Counted from the first letter of the stretch, positions 45,101 to 53,033 are shown. The stretch: 64,000 nt of DNA from Rhizobium sp. BK251 (GCF_004345245.1 NZ_SLUQ01000003.1:1-64000); one strand, 5' to 3'. Notes: generated from the letters alone by a model not told the origin. Made by a program: numbers and translations.

Positions 45101-48100
45101 TCGGTGAAGCGGTTCGTCATGCCGTCGATGGACTGGTCCAGTCGAGCAGAGAAGGTTTCTGCCGAGCTCGATATTTCGCCGGCGGCTTCCTGGAAGCGGG
45201 CAGCGATATGCCCGGCACCGTCACCCAGGCGATCCTCCAGCAACTTCGTGCTGTTTTCGATCGTCTGGCGAAGGGAGACTTCACGCTCCTCGAGCGACAT
45301 TTCCAGCATGCTCGCGCTCGTGGCGATCGAGGTGCCGATGCTGGTCGCATGGTCGGTCAGCGTGTCGTGGAGCTGCGAATGCGCGTCGCGAAGCGTCAGG
45401 TTGATCGCATTCGTGCGGTCGTCAAGCGTCTCGCGGATGCGATCATGCGCCGTGAACAGGCCTTCCTCGATCTTACTGACGCCGCCGCCGAGCGTATCCT
45501 CGATACGGCGGGTGGTGTCGGACAGCGCATCTTCGATCCGCAAGGCCGAACCGCTGATGAGGTTCTCGACCCGGTCGCCACCGGTGGCAAGCGTGGAGGC
45601 CAGCATTTCGGCATGCGTGCTGAGGGAGCGCTCGAAACGTTCCTGGTTGGCACTGTAGGCTTCGCGGATGGTATCTGCCTTCGAGCCGAAGGATTCCGCG
45701 ATCCGCGCCTCCGCGCCGGCCACCGTCTCGATGATGGCGTCGGTGCGGGCCGAAAGGGCACCGTCAAAGCGACCCTGGCTGTCGTCGAGTGCAATGGCGA
45801 GCGCCATCGTCTTTTCGTCGAGCGTGTCGGAAAGACGCTCATGGCTGCCGACGACCGCATTGATGATCGTCTCCGAGCGGTTGGCAAGCGTCTGCTCGAA
45901 GCGCGACTGGCTGTCGGAGATCGCGTTGAACAGAGCGCCGGTGCGGTCGGTCAGGACGCCTTCGATCCGCTCGTGCGCGTTGCCGAAGGTCTCGGCGATC
46001 TCGCCTGCACGGGCCGAAAGCATCCGGCTCAGTTCGTCGGCGCGGCCGGTGAAGCTTGCCGTCAGTTCTTCGGTGCCGCTCGAAAGCGCGGACGAAATTC
46101 CTGATGTCGCTGCCCGCAGTGTGCCTGTGAATTCGCTAGAGCGTGCGGCGAGCGCATTGTTGAGCTCGGTCGCTCCGCCCGCAAGTGCAGAGGAGATCTC
46201 GGACTTCGCGGTCTGGAGCGCGGCGGTGAACTCGTTGGAGCGGGCCGCCAAAGTCTCGTTCAGTTCGCTCGTGCGCCCGGAAAGGGCACCGGAGATTTCC
46301 GACGTCGCGGCCTGCAGCGTCGAAGTGAATTCGCCGGAGCGAGCAGCGAGCGTGCCGGTGAGCGCGCTGGTGCCGCTCGTGAGTGCGGAGGAGATCTCCG
46401 CCGTCGCGTCGCGAAGCGCAGTGGTGAATTCTCCCGAATGCGTGGCGAGCGAGCTGTTGAGCTCGCTGGTGCCACCCGCAAGGGCGATGGAGATTTCGGA
46501 CGTTGCGGAATGCAGCGCCGTGGTGAACTCGGAGGTGCGGGCCTGCATGGCGCCCGATATTTCGCTGACCTTGGTGCCGAGTGTATTTTCGAGAACCTCG
46601 TGTCCTGTATCGAGTGCAGTTGCGAGCGCAAGTGACTGTTCGGTAAGCGACGAACCAATGCGCTCAATGCTGGAATTCAGCATGTTGTCGAGCGTGTCGG
46701 ACCCGCCTGCCAGGGTCTCGTTGATGCGCGCCAGGCTTTCCATGAGCTTGTTGTCCAGCGAGCCGGCGCGTCTGTCGAAGGCCGAAGTAAACTCGGCCAC
46801 TCGCTCGTCGAATGCTGTTGAGATCTGGGCGACGGTCGACTGCAGCCGCTCCTCGAAGAAGCCGGAGCGCAGGTCGAGATCCATGATCGCGTCGTCCGCG
46901 GTCGACTGCAGGCTCTGGCGGAAGGAGGCACCGCGTTCGTCCAGCGCGTTGTTGAGCTTGGACAGCACGTCATCCAGCGTGCCGACGATGCCGCGCTGGC
47001 CGCCGGTAAGGCTCTCGTTGATTTCCCGCGTGCGGGCGACGAGCGTCTCGTTCAGCTGGCGCGCCCGTTCGTTGAGCGCGGCGTTGAGCTTCTCCGTCCC
47101 GGCGTCGAGCGTGGAGGCACGCGTCTCGAACTGGCTGAGGAGCTTTTCGCCATGCTCGGTCAGGCTTTCGGACAGCGTCTGAAGGCGTGTGTCGAATTCG
47201 GTCGCCAGCGCAAAGCCGGACGAGGTCAGCGTCTGGAGCAGCGAATCCGCCTTGGCGTCGAGCAGGGTGCCCAGCGACTGCGCTGCGGCATTCGACTTTT
47301 CCATCAGGGTCGCGGCGCGCGTGTCGATCATCGAGGCGAACGCCTCGCCGGAGGTCGCAAGGCGCACGGCGATCTCTTCCGTCGCGAGCGACAGGTCTTC
47401 CTTCAGCTGGTCGTGCACGCCGGCGATCGACGAGCGGATGCGCTCCGCATGATTGACGACGGATTCCCGCTCCGAGCCCAGTTCATGGACCAGGCTGCGA
47501 ACCCGCAATTCGTTGTCGGCGTAGCTGCGCTCCAGCGCATTTACTTCGGAGTGGACCAGCGTCTCGAGCTCCGTCGCGCGGGCGATCGTGCGTTCGATAC
47601 CTTCGTTCATCGCGGAGACTTCGCGACGCACGGCCTGGCCGACCGTCATGATGCGATCGGACGCGATGGTTTCCGGCTCGGCGAGGCGAAGCGCCAGCTC
47701 CGCCATGGAGCGGGCGGCATTCCGCATCTCGTGCGCACGGGCGATCATGATCGCGAAAGCGTAGAACAGCAGAACGGGGACCACGATGCCGATGGCGCCG
47801 GCGATCACGCCGGGCATCGCAGCAAGATCGGCGATGGAGCGGATCTGCCAGATCTGCGGCGAATAGAAGAGGGAGAGTAGTCCCGTTCCGGCGATGATCC
47901 AGAGTATCGAGACGATGGTGGCATTGCGCACGGCAGGCTTGACCGGCGCGGTGTCCAGGGATTTCAGAATGGCGGCGGGGCTCGCCCGGCTGGCGTCATT
48001 CGCCGGGGCGAGTGACGGTGCCTTGGGGGCCTGCTCGGCCGCCCGGTTTGCGGGCGCCGTCCGCGCCTTGCGGGCAGTCTCTTCCTTTGGCTGCTTGGCG

Positions 48101-48261
48101 CGTGGCGCTGCTGCCGGAGGCGCTTTCGCCTCAGGGGCGTCAGGCGTCCGACCGGGCGGACGAGACTCCACCCCTTCATTGCTGAAATCGATCTGCAGCG
48201 CTTCGTCCAGTGCCCTGAACGCCTTGTCCTCGATCGACTCGCTCTGCTTGTTGTTCGCCAT
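42157..48261 (-). CDS. rgsE: Giant coiled-coil polar growth protein, Growth Pole Ring (GPR/RgsE) homologue
   Basis: A protein of about 2034 residues. An N-terminal cytoplasmic part rich in Ala/Pro/Lys (1-110) leads to two membrane spans (about 114-134 and 147-174), then some 1650 residues of alpha-helical apolipoprotein-like repeats, a Pro/Ala-rich linker and a conserved C-terminal domain (LWRRYQRGERDVFTRRLYTL). The plan matches GPR of Agrobacterium (a ring at the growing pole, essential for rod shape) and RgsE of Sinorhizobium. Five 33-residue near-identical repeats sit at 577-741. I chose ATG 48261 (MANNKQSESIEDKAFRALDE); the open frame reaches 48387. CtrA-type boxes lie upstream. Confidence 0.88.
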   Translation of the reverse strand: MANNKQSESIEDKAFRALDEALQIDFSNEGVESRPPGRTPDAPEAKAPPAAAPRAKQPKEETARKARTAPANRAAEQAPKAPSLAPANDASRASPAAILKSLDTAPVKPAVRNATIVSILWIIAGTGLLSLFYSPQIWQIRSIADLAAMPGVIAGAIGIVVPVLLFYAFAIMIARAHEMRNAARSMAELALRLAEPETIASDRIMTVGQAVRREVSAMNEGIERTIARATELETLVHSEVNALERSYADNELRVRSLVHELGSERESVVNHAERIRSSIAGVHDQLKEDLSLATEEIAVRLATSGEAFASMIDTRAATLMEKSNAAAQSLGTLLDAKADSLLQTLTSSGFALATEFDTRLQTLSESLTEHGEKLLSQFETRASTLDAGTEKLNAALNERARQLNETLVARTREINESLTGGQRGIVGTLDDVLSKLNNALDERGASFRQSLQSTADDAIMDLDLRSGFFEERLQSTVAQISTAFDERVAEFTSAFDRRAGSLDNKLMESLARINETLAGGSDTLDNMLNSSIERIGSSLTEQSLALATALDTGHEVLENTLGTKVSEISGAMQARTSEFTTALHSATSEISIALAGGTSELNSSLATHSGEFTTALRDATAEISSALTSGTSALTGTLAARSGEFTSTLQAATSEISGALSGRTSELNETLAARSNEFTAALQTAKSEISSALAGGATELNNALAARSSEFTGTLRAATSGISSALSSGTEELTASFTGRADELSRMLSARAGEIAETFGNAHERIEGVLTDRTGALFNAISDSQSRFEQTLANRSETIINAVVGSHERLSDTLDEKTMALAIALDDSQGRFDGALSARTDAIIETVAGAEARIAESFGSKADTIREAYSANQERFERSLSTHAEMLASTLATGGDRVENLISGSALRIEDALSDTTRRIEDTLGGGVSKIEEGLFTAHDRIRETLDDRTNAINLTLRDAHSQLHDTLTDHATSIGTSIATSASMLEMSLEEREVSLRQTIENSTKLLEDRLGDGAGHIAARFQEAAGEISSSAETFSARLDQSIDGMTNRFTETGSRIEASLSAIESRIGDGVGGVAEQVDAVSNRLSETFSDGISRFDRASGDAAERMTGIIDTRAASLADTIESRAADFASAIENRTAGLAETFEGRTANLSQAIDAGSQRLDERLSTMDRALTVGLDAVNRTIEGKAASLATTLRTAVAEAAQGMDSEAARTAELLERTGQQFADQLENKGGEFTRTIGTSSEQIVSRVSEAQNRLASQAAAVAQTFSEAGNAIVNKVAEAEGLVSNQVSAISQALTDAERSLEERGASIRSTITGSTESITSTMADVDRAFEERSNAIRTNLEDRAREIGTTLADVDKALEARGSSIRTVLDERTRELNSMLAGRSAELSRIIEEKALPVIDRYAETGQAAAERIAAATQESADRLRSENAALISAIASRTNETLAAITARAENAANTVSVMENSLLSSVNSLIERLAENNSAMAAMMGRAAEDLTEVDSRLGATTGRFTESAAKAAEMVSASTRLLEGKVDRLSDISGQTLAQVGSIIGRFDDHSKVLGQASQLLSAAQSNLVTTLEERETALQSLAVGLLQRSEEIETTMRGLTGVVDGAFDRAEQRSNDIAGALRQSVQSSFSDIGRVLGDTEKRATDAANTMRDAVAKAGEEAGKALDGAFAEAERRSGDLANRLRGGLTASLSDVERMLGEAGRTSDSAAQQLRESLRHAVEEAIGRFSSATEEIRRAAGDIRKELDMTRTELKRGAFDLPEEAKESAAAMRRAVAEQIKALQDISQIVGRSTQHLEISEPAARSLADAQPAPRPSQPAPQPRAAQQPSEPPALRGSISPAAQRPAPSQPRTGEIAPPRSESGGWISDLLRGASRDEVPDAPENRQPAARPAPEPAAPAPARSNDSRNPRHVVESLNSLSVDIARAIDHDASVELWRRYQRGERDVFTRRLYTLKGQQTFDEIKRKYEREAEFRTAVDRYIGDFEKLLADVAKTDRDKTITQSYLTSDTGKVYTMLAHAAGRLS
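46039..46533 (-). repeat. Five tandem 99-base repeats inside gpr/rgsE
   Basis: Five in-frame units of 99 bases (33 residues) follow one another: 46533-46435, 46434-46336, 46335-46237, 46236-46138 and 46137-46039. Each encodes a variant of EFTxxLxxATSEISxAL-xxxxxEL-xxxLAxRS. The 33-residue period equals three 11-mers, the apolipoprotein helix period. The units are more alike than the surrounding coil, which suggests recent duplication. Confidence 0.8.
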
Positions 48262-48551
48262 ACGGTTACGCCTCGTTACTTTATTGTCTGGCCTGTCGCG
48301 CGTTTCCGGATTTCCGCCGCCTTCCGGAAAAAGCCGTGATTGCCTCTCCTGATCGCCGCCCCGAAAGATCCGGGCCGGATTTACCATGACATTTCAGAGT
48401 GGATAGCCGCTTTTTCAAACGGATGGTATCAAAACATTACCACTATCCACCGACCGGGCAAAGAGACACAGCATTAACCCGATATACCGGTATCGTAGTG
48501 ACACATTCGGGTACGGTACACAATTAACTACCCCTTTCGAAAGCGGCTCCG

Positions 48552-48566
48552 TTAAGGGTTTGTTAA
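48552..48566. promoter_or_regulatory. Full CtrA-type box TTAA-N7-TTAA
   Basis: TTAA, seven bases (GGGTTTG), TTAA, then C: an exact match to the alphaproteobacterial CtrA consensus TTAA-N7-TTAA(C). It lies 171 bases before the HPt start and 291 before the gpr start. Confidence 0.6.
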
Positions 48567-48613
48567 CATCTTTCAGTGCCGGAGAGGGCTGAAAAACCAA
48601 TATATTAGCGCCA

Positions 48614-48632
48614 TTTAGGATCTGTTAACCAT
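48614..48632. promoter_or_regulatory. Second CtrA-type box, TTTA-N7-TTAACCAT
   Basis: TTTA, seven bases (GGATCTG), then TTAACCAT. It matches 7 of 8 positions of the two-half consensus and carries the extended TTAACCAT half-site reported for Rhizobiales. It is about 105 bases before the HPt start. Confidence 0.6.
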
Positions 48633-48736
48633 ACCGCGAGATTTCAGTCGTGAATGGGCCCCAGTTTAACGCCATTGCCATCGCGGCGCCGCAAGCATGC
48701 GGCAGGCTCAGAATATAGCGAGGGGAGATTTGGCGC

Positions 48737-49108
48737 ATGGCAGCAGTGAATGTCGCATTCGACGCTCCGGACAACGCAAGGGGGCCGTGTCCCTCGAATG
48801 CGCGTCCTATCGACCTTGTGCACCTTGCCAAGCAGACGATGGGTGACAAGGCGCTGGAAATGGAAGTTCTTCAGATATTTGCCCGGCAGGCCCGTGCCTG
48901 CCTGCAGGAGATAGCAAGCGGCGACGCCGAGAAGATGAAGGCTGCCGCTCATCTGCTCAAGGGCGCAGCGCGAGCAGTCGGTGCCTTCAAGGCAGCCGAC
49001 GCCGCAAGCGCGCTCGAGGAGGCCACCAAGGCCGATGCAGCTGCCATCGCAGCAGTCGGCGCGGCCGTCATAGAGGCCGAGAACTTCGTCCTCAAGCTAT
49101 GCCGCTGA
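48737..49108 (+). CDS. HPt (histidine phosphotransfer) domain protein
   Basis: A 123-residue single-domain protein of the Hpt fold. The phospho-accepting histidine is His72 in KAAAHLLKGAARAVGAF, matching the HxLKGxA motif of phosphotransfer proteins. No kinase or receiver domain is attached, so it must serve partners encoded elsewhere. It is not ChpT, which is larger and dimeric. GGGGAG lies ten bases before ATG. It diverges from gpr/rgsE behind CtrA-type boxes, so a cell-cycle or polar-growth phosphorelay is a plausible setting. Partners unknown. Confidence 0.85.
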   Translation: MAAVNVAFDAPDNARGPCPSNARPIDLVHLAKQTMGDKALEMEVLQIFARQARACLQEIASGDAEKMKAAAHLLKGAARAVGAFKAADAASALEEATKADAAAIAAVGAAVIEAENFVLKLCR

Positions 49109-49142
49109 ACGCGGCGTCTCACGCAGGAACATAAGCTGCCGT

Positions 49143-49175
49143 TTCTTCGCTGTCTCATAGCGGGACAGCGAAGAA
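49143..49175. repeat. Perfect 12-base inverted repeat between the HPt and ferredoxin genes
   Basis: TTCTTCGCTGTC and GACAGCGAAGAA are exact complements with a 9-base loop (TCATAGCGG). It starts 35 bases after the HPt stop. Neither strand has a U run after it, so it may be a U-less terminator, an RNA stability element or an operator for the ferredoxin gene. The rest of 49109-49326 shows no gene. Confidence 0.55.
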
Positions 49176-49326
49176 GTGGCATATGGTTGCAGGCGCACGC
49201 TGCCGGCCAGCGGGCGGTGCGTTGCGGCCGTGCGCTCAGTGCGGCGCTGCAAATGTTGACTGGCTTTCGGATTTGTTGGAAGACACCGGTAAACCTTCTC
49301 GTCCACGAATACCGGAAATCAGCCAT

Positions 49327-49647
49327 ATGACCAAACTGACCATCGTTGCTTTCGACGGCACGCGCTTCGACATCGAGGCTGCGAACGGCTCGACCGTGAT
49401 GGAAAACGCAGTCCGCAACTCCGTGCCGGGCATCGAGGCCGAGTGTGGCGGCGCATGCGCCTGCGCCACCTGTCACGTCTATGTCGACGGCGAATGGGCT
49501 GACCGGGTCGGTCCGCCGGAACCGATGGAAGAGGATATGCTGGACTTCGCCTTCGACGTGCGCCCGAGCTCCCGCCTTTCCTGTCAGATCAAGGTGACGC
49601 CGGCCCTCGACGGGCTGGTCGTCCATGTTCCGGAGCGGCAGGCCTAG
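49327..49647 (+). CDS. [2Fe-2S] ferredoxin, adrenodoxin type
   Basis: A 106-residue electron carrier. Cluster ligands are Cys40, Cys46, Cys49 and Cys86 in the spacing C-x5-C-x2-C-x36-C ([15 protein letters not shown] and RLSCQIKV), the pattern of adrenodoxin and putidaredoxin. Cys44 is an extra, non-ligand cysteine. The partner could be a cytochrome P450 or iron-sulfur assembly; the genes alongside do not tell. ATG 49327 gives the usual start [12 protein letters not shown]; the frame is open upstream to 49183 without homology. Confidence 0.92.
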   Translation: MTKLTIVAFDGTRFDIEAANGSTVMENAVRNSVPGIEAECGGACACATCHVYVDGEWADRVGPPEPMEEDMLDFAFDVRPSSRLSCQIKVTPALDGLVVHVPERQA

Positions 49648-49683
49648 GGATCTAGGAGGCCGTGGGAAGGGCTCCAAAAAATG

Positions 49684-49713
49684 GCCTCGCTCGTCGAACC
49701 CGATGAGCGAGGC
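49684..49713. terminator. Hairpin after the ferredoxin gene
   Basis: GCCTCGCTCGTCG pairs with CGATGAGCGAGGC (one G-T pair) around a short loop. On the minus strand a TTTTTT run follows soon after the stem, so it could end transcripts from either side. The remaining 49714-49944 shows no gene. Confidence 0.6.
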
Positions 49714-49944
49714 GAGGCGGGCGCACTACCTGCGGGAGAGGGAGGAAACACCCGCGGCTTCGGAATGCGCCAGGAGAACCCAGGAAGGAAAGTTCGATGA
49801 AATTCAACAATCACCTAACTTTCGAATGTTCTCATATTAAGTGATTCCATCGCCGATTGCCAGAACGAGAAATGATCGATCATTGACTGGGGTGTGCATA
49901 AGCCTCGTGCAAGCTTCGATCCCGGGAGGCCGAGAAACGTCGTC

Positions 49945-50571
49945 CTACTTTTCGCGGGCGATGGCTTTCAGACGGTAGGTCAACAGCCGCGTCATGCGAC
50001 TTTCGAAGTTGACGGCCTCGACACGATCGAACCGTGCCTGCTCGCGGTCGTGCGCTTCCATCAGTTCCGTGGACTTCTGCGCCACCTTGGCCTGCATCAG
50101 AGCGCAGTTCTTTTGCGGGGGCAGGGATCGGAGCGCTCGCTCCATGTCGCGGGCGCTCATGCGGGCAATCTCGGCATGGCGTTCCTCATGGCGCTTGATG
50201 TCGCTCGAGAGGGTATCCCAGATCAACGAAAGGTCCTTGTCAGCGCGGCGCCTGTTGCTCCAGCGAGGCAGGATGAGTTGTGCACTGACGGTGACGCGGA
50301 CAGCGCCAACGCGGCAGCGGCCATCCTTCTGCACATAGGTCACATTGCCGCCGAAGCGGATCTTCGTGGCGCCGGGATGATGCCCGCTCGCGGTTGTGGT
50401 CGTGGGGCCGTGCTTGGTCAGCGCTGCGTCCAGTTCACCGGCCGTGTTTCCGCGAATGTAGAAATACGAATAGGACTTCTGCGCAAGCACTTCGGACATC
50501 GCCGAACCCGACGTGCCGAACACAAGCAAAAGGGCAATCGGAACTCGGACATATCGCGATAGCGAGAACAT
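49945..50571 (-). CDS. Exported DUF922 family protein, putative zinc-dependent protease
   Basis: A 208-residue protein with an N-terminal signal or anchor (VRVPIALLLVFGTSGSAMSE). A zinc-protease-like motif HEERH is at residues 128-132 (SSDIKRHEERHAEIARMSA), and the family pattern YFYIRGNTAGELDAAL is present near residue 36. DUF922 members are annotated as putative secreted Zn proteases without a proven substrate. ATG 50571 was chosen; the open frame runs on to 50766 but overlaps folP. It diverges from folP by 100 bases. Confidence 0.8.
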   Translation of the reverse strand: MFSLSRYVRVPIALLLVFGTSGSAMSEVLAQKSYSYFYIRGNTAGELDAALTKHGPTTTTASGHHPGATKIRFGGNVTYVQKDGRCRVGAVRVTVSAQLILPRWSNRRRADKDLSLIWDTLSSDIKRHEERHAEIARMSARDMERALRSLPPQKNCALMQAKVAQKSTELMEAHDREQARFDRVEAVNFESRMTRLLTYRLKAIAREK

Positions 50572-50671
50572 TTCGTCGTGCCAACAGGTTGAACTTCCGC
50601 GAACCTTGCGGCATAGGCGGGGCGAGCGCAATATTGCCTGCTGATTTTTTTCATTTTCCAAGGAGGTGTCC

Positions 50672-51538
50672 GTGACTAGACCTGCCGACATTTCCTGGCA
50701 TGTCGCGCACGGGCGCAAGCTGGAGCTCGGGCCGCGTGCCGCGATCATGGCGATCGTCAATGTCACTCCGGACTCCTTTTCCGACGGCGGCCGCTACGAG
50801 GACGTCGATGCGGCCGTCGAACACGCGCTTGCCTGTATTTCTGATGGCGCCGAGATCGTCGACATAGGCGGGGAATCGACGCGGCCGGGAGCGGAGTCGG
50901 TCAGCGCCGCGGAGGAACAGGGCCGCGTACTGCCGGTCATCGAGGCGTTGCGGGGAAGGACCGAGGCGCTGATCTCCATTGATACCTTTCGTGCCGAGAC
51001 GGCATGGCTCGCCGTCGGCGCGGGCGCCCATATCGTCAACGACGTCTTCGGCCTGCAGCGCGAGCCCGACATTGCTACCGTCGCCGCCGAAACCGGTGCC
51101 GGGCTTTGCATCATGCATACCGGCCGCGACCGGCAGAAGCTTCCCGACGTAATCGACGACCAGTTCCTCTTTCTACGCAAATCGCTCGAAACCGCTGAAG
51201 CGGCAGGCGTGCGAATCGAAAACATCGTGATCGATCCGGGCTTCGGCTTTGCCAAGGATACGGGGGAGAACCTGGAACTCATGACCCGCTTCGGCGAGCT
51301 CGCGAGCCTGGGACTGCCGCTTGTGGCCGGAACCTCGCGAAAGCGCTTCGTTGGCGCGGTCAGCGGGCGCGAAGCCTCCGAACGGGATGCCGCGACGGCG
51401 GCCACGAGCGCAATATTGCGGCTTCAGGGTGCAGCGGTTTTCCGGGTGCACGATGTCGCAATCAACAGGGACGCGCTGGCAGTTGCCGATGCTATCCTTG
51501 CGGTGCGCGAACGCCTCGAGCTGGGAGAAAAACCATGA
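50672..51538 (+). CDS. folP: Dihydropteroate synthase
   Basis: A 288-residue TIM-barrel enzyme joining p-aminobenzoate to dihydropterin pyrophosphate in folate synthesis, the sulfonamide target. Signatures are MAIVNVTPDSFSDGG and IVDIGGESTRPGA, plus AGTSRKRFVG near the C-terminus. GTG 50672 has AAGGAGG five bases upstream; a GTG two codons earlier lies inside that site. Its stop overlaps the folB start (ATGA), beginning a folP-folB-folK operon. Confidence 0.95.
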   Translation: MTRPADISWHVAHGRKLELGPRAAIMAIVNVTPDSFSDGGRYEDVDAAVEHALACISDGAEIVDIGGESTRPGAESVSAAEEQGRVLPVIEALRGRTEALISIDTFRAETAWLAVGAGAHIVNDVFGLQREPDIATVAAETGAGLCIMHTGRDRQKLPDVIDDQFLFLRKSLETAEAAGVRIENIVIDPGFGFAKDTGENLELMTRFGELASLGLPLVAGTSRKRFVGAVSGREASERDAATAATSAILRLQGAAVFRVHDVAINRDALAVADAILAVRERLELGEKP

Positions 51539-51903
51539 GCAGCAACTATACGATCACCTTGCAGAACTGCGCGTTCTTCGCCCGGCATGGCGTTCACGAC
51601 GAAGAGGAATTCCTGGGACAGCGCTTCTTCGTCGATGCCGAACTCGATGTCGTCTCGCATGGTGCCCTGGAGACTGATTCCATTGGCGATACAGTCAATT
51701 ACGGGATTGCCTTCACAGTCATCGAGGAGATTGTCACAGGCCGCCGCCGCTATCTCATCGAGGCGCTTGCGCTTGACGTCGCCAAGGGGCTCTGTGCGCG
51801 GTTCCCGCAAATAAAACGCGCCAAGATAACGGTCAGGAAGCCGAACGCGCCTGTGCCGGGCGTTCTCGATCATGTGCAGGTGAGCGTTGAGCATTTTGCC
51901 TGA
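51535..51903 (+). CDS. folB: Dihydroneopterin aldolase
   Basis: A 122-residue FolB-family aldolase, two steps before FolP in folate synthesis. The fold shows LQNCAFFARHGVHDEEEFLG at the N-terminus (catalytic Glu in HGVHDEE) and NYGIAFTVIEEIV, with the conserved late lysine in ITVRKPNAPVPGVL. It overlaps folP by four bases and folK by 17, so translation is coupled through the operon. Confidence 0.94.
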   Translation: MSSNYTITLQNCAFFARHGVHDEEEFLGQRFFVDAELDVVSHGALETDSIGDTVNYGIAFTVIEEIVTGRRRYLIEALALDVAKGLCARFPQIKRAKITVRKPNAPVPGVLDHVQVSVEHFA

Positions 51904-52414
51904 GAGCAGATGGGAACGCGCTACCCTGGGGCTAGGTGGCAATATCGGCGAGCCGGCGCACGCCATGGCGCTGGCATTGCGGGAGCTGGAGGGCCGGGAC
52001 GACTGCCGGGTCGCTGCGGTATCGCGCCTCTACAAGACGCCGCCTTGGGGCAAGATCGATCAATCCTTCTTCTTCAACGCCTGCGCGGCCGTGGACACAA
52101 GGCTCACGCCGGAAGCGCTGCTCGACCTTTGCCTTGACATCGAACGGCGAATGAAGCGCGAGCGCATCGAGCGCTGGGGGCCGAGGACGCTGGACATCGA
52201 CATCCTGACCTTCGGCAACGTCGTGCAGGAGGCGCCGCGGCTGGAAATACCGCATCCCAGGATGATCGAGCGGGCGTTCGTGCTGATGCCGCTGGCGGAT
52301 ATCGCCCCGCATCTGGAGGTCTCAGGAAAGACGATCGCCGGATGGCTCGAGGCCATCGATACGACAGGAATAGAAGTCGCCGATGGCGACACGAAATGGT
52401 GGCAACGCTACTGA
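51887..52414 (+). CDS. folK: 2-amino-4-hydroxy-6-hydroxymethyldihydropteridine pyrophosphokinase
   Basis: A 175-residue HPPK that makes the pyrophosphate substrate used by FolP. Motifs are TLGLGGNIGEPAHAMALAL and the family signature RWGPRTLDIDILTFGN, then EIPHPRMIERAFVLMPL. The frame begins with TTG 51887 inside folB; no downstream start keeps the GLGGNIG strand, so the TTG start is likely. Last gene of the folate operon. Confidence 0.94.
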   Translation: MSILPESRWERATLGLGGNIGEPAHAMALALRELEGRDDCRVAAVSRLYKTPPWGKIDQSFFFNACAAVDTRLTPEALLDLCLDIERRMKRERIERWGPRTLDIDILTFGNVVQEAPRLEIPHPRMIERAFVLMPLADIAPHLEVSGKTIAGWLEAIDTTGIEVADGDTKWWQRY

Positions 52415-52481
52415 TTTGTCGCCAATGAAGTGCCGGCGGCTAACGAAACGCGTGTCGCCGGCTCGCTTCAGGCTTCCATCG

Positions 52482-53033
52482 CTATTCGATCGAGCCGACC
52501 GCCATTTCGTCGACCTGGCGCTTCAGCGTGAGACCGATGACCGGGATCATCTGGTCTTCCACCTTGACCGAGATCGTGACGTTCATGTCCTTGTCGTTGT
52601 TCACGCGGGCGATCATCGCGCCATTGAGCTTGGCCCGGTTGATGCCGACGACGACCGTATCGTCGTTGACCGTGCCGGAAACGATGTCCAGGCCCTTGCC
52701 GGCCGCACCATCGAGGAAACGGCCCTTGTAGGAGTTGCCGACCTGGGCGATCACCGCCGACATCGGCTGCTTGAAAACGCCGACCCGGCAGGTGCCGTCG
52801 AGCTTGATGCCGGCGCTTTGGTCCAGCATCGGTTCGCCGATCAGGTTGCAGCTGAATTTCGTGCCCTTGTATTTACCGGCCACGATCTCACCGGGACCTT
52901 TCCAGGTTCCGGCGACGGATTGGAAGAAGGCCTTGTCGCGGGAGGCCGCGTTTGCCTTGGGGGATACATCCACCAGGGTGCAGACAGCCGCGGCGGCCAA
53001 GCCGCAAACATAGAGAAACTTGCGCGAGTACAT
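52482..53033 (-). CDS. Exported protein of unknown function
   Basis: A 183-residue protein with a signal peptide (MYSRKFLYVCGLAAAAVCTL, cleavage after ANA). The mature part looks all-beta (KFSCNLIGEPMLDQSAGIKL, then DGTCRVGVFKQPMSAVIA), with two cysteines that could pair. I do not recognise a named family, though similar proteins are present in rhizobia. ATG 53033 has AAGGAAA at a good distance; the open frame extends to 53147 without support. It stands alone between folK (convergent) and the ycjF-ycjX pair. Confidence 0.75.
   Translation of the reverse strand: MYSRKFLYVCGLAAAAVCTLVDVSPKANAASRDKAFFQSVAGTWKGPGEIVAGKYKGTKFSCNLIGEPMLDQSAGIKLDGTCRVGVFKQPMSAVIAQVGNSYKGRFLDGAAGKGLDIVSGTVNDDTVVVGINRAKLNGAMIARVNNDKDMNVTISVKVEDQMIPVIGLTLKRQVDEMAVGSIE

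Larger units (their letters stand above)
48262..48736. other. Divergent leader between gpr/rgsE and the HPt gene
   Basis: No gene is supported in these 475 bases. The stretch is richer in A and T than its surroundings and holds several TTAAC half-sites, including the two boxes listed separately, and a perfect palindrome ATACCGGTAT near 48483-48492. Both promoters must lie here. Confidence 0.6.

Noticed and set aside
42136..46104. A 1322-codon open frame on the plus strand opposite gpr/rgsE, plus a 504-codon one at 45668-47182.
   Set aside because: They mirror the repetitive, GC-rich gpr coding strand, show low-complexity Arg/Gly/Ala/Ser translations with no family pattern, and lack ribosome-binding sites. 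The minus-strand protein has a coherent domain plan and a terminator.
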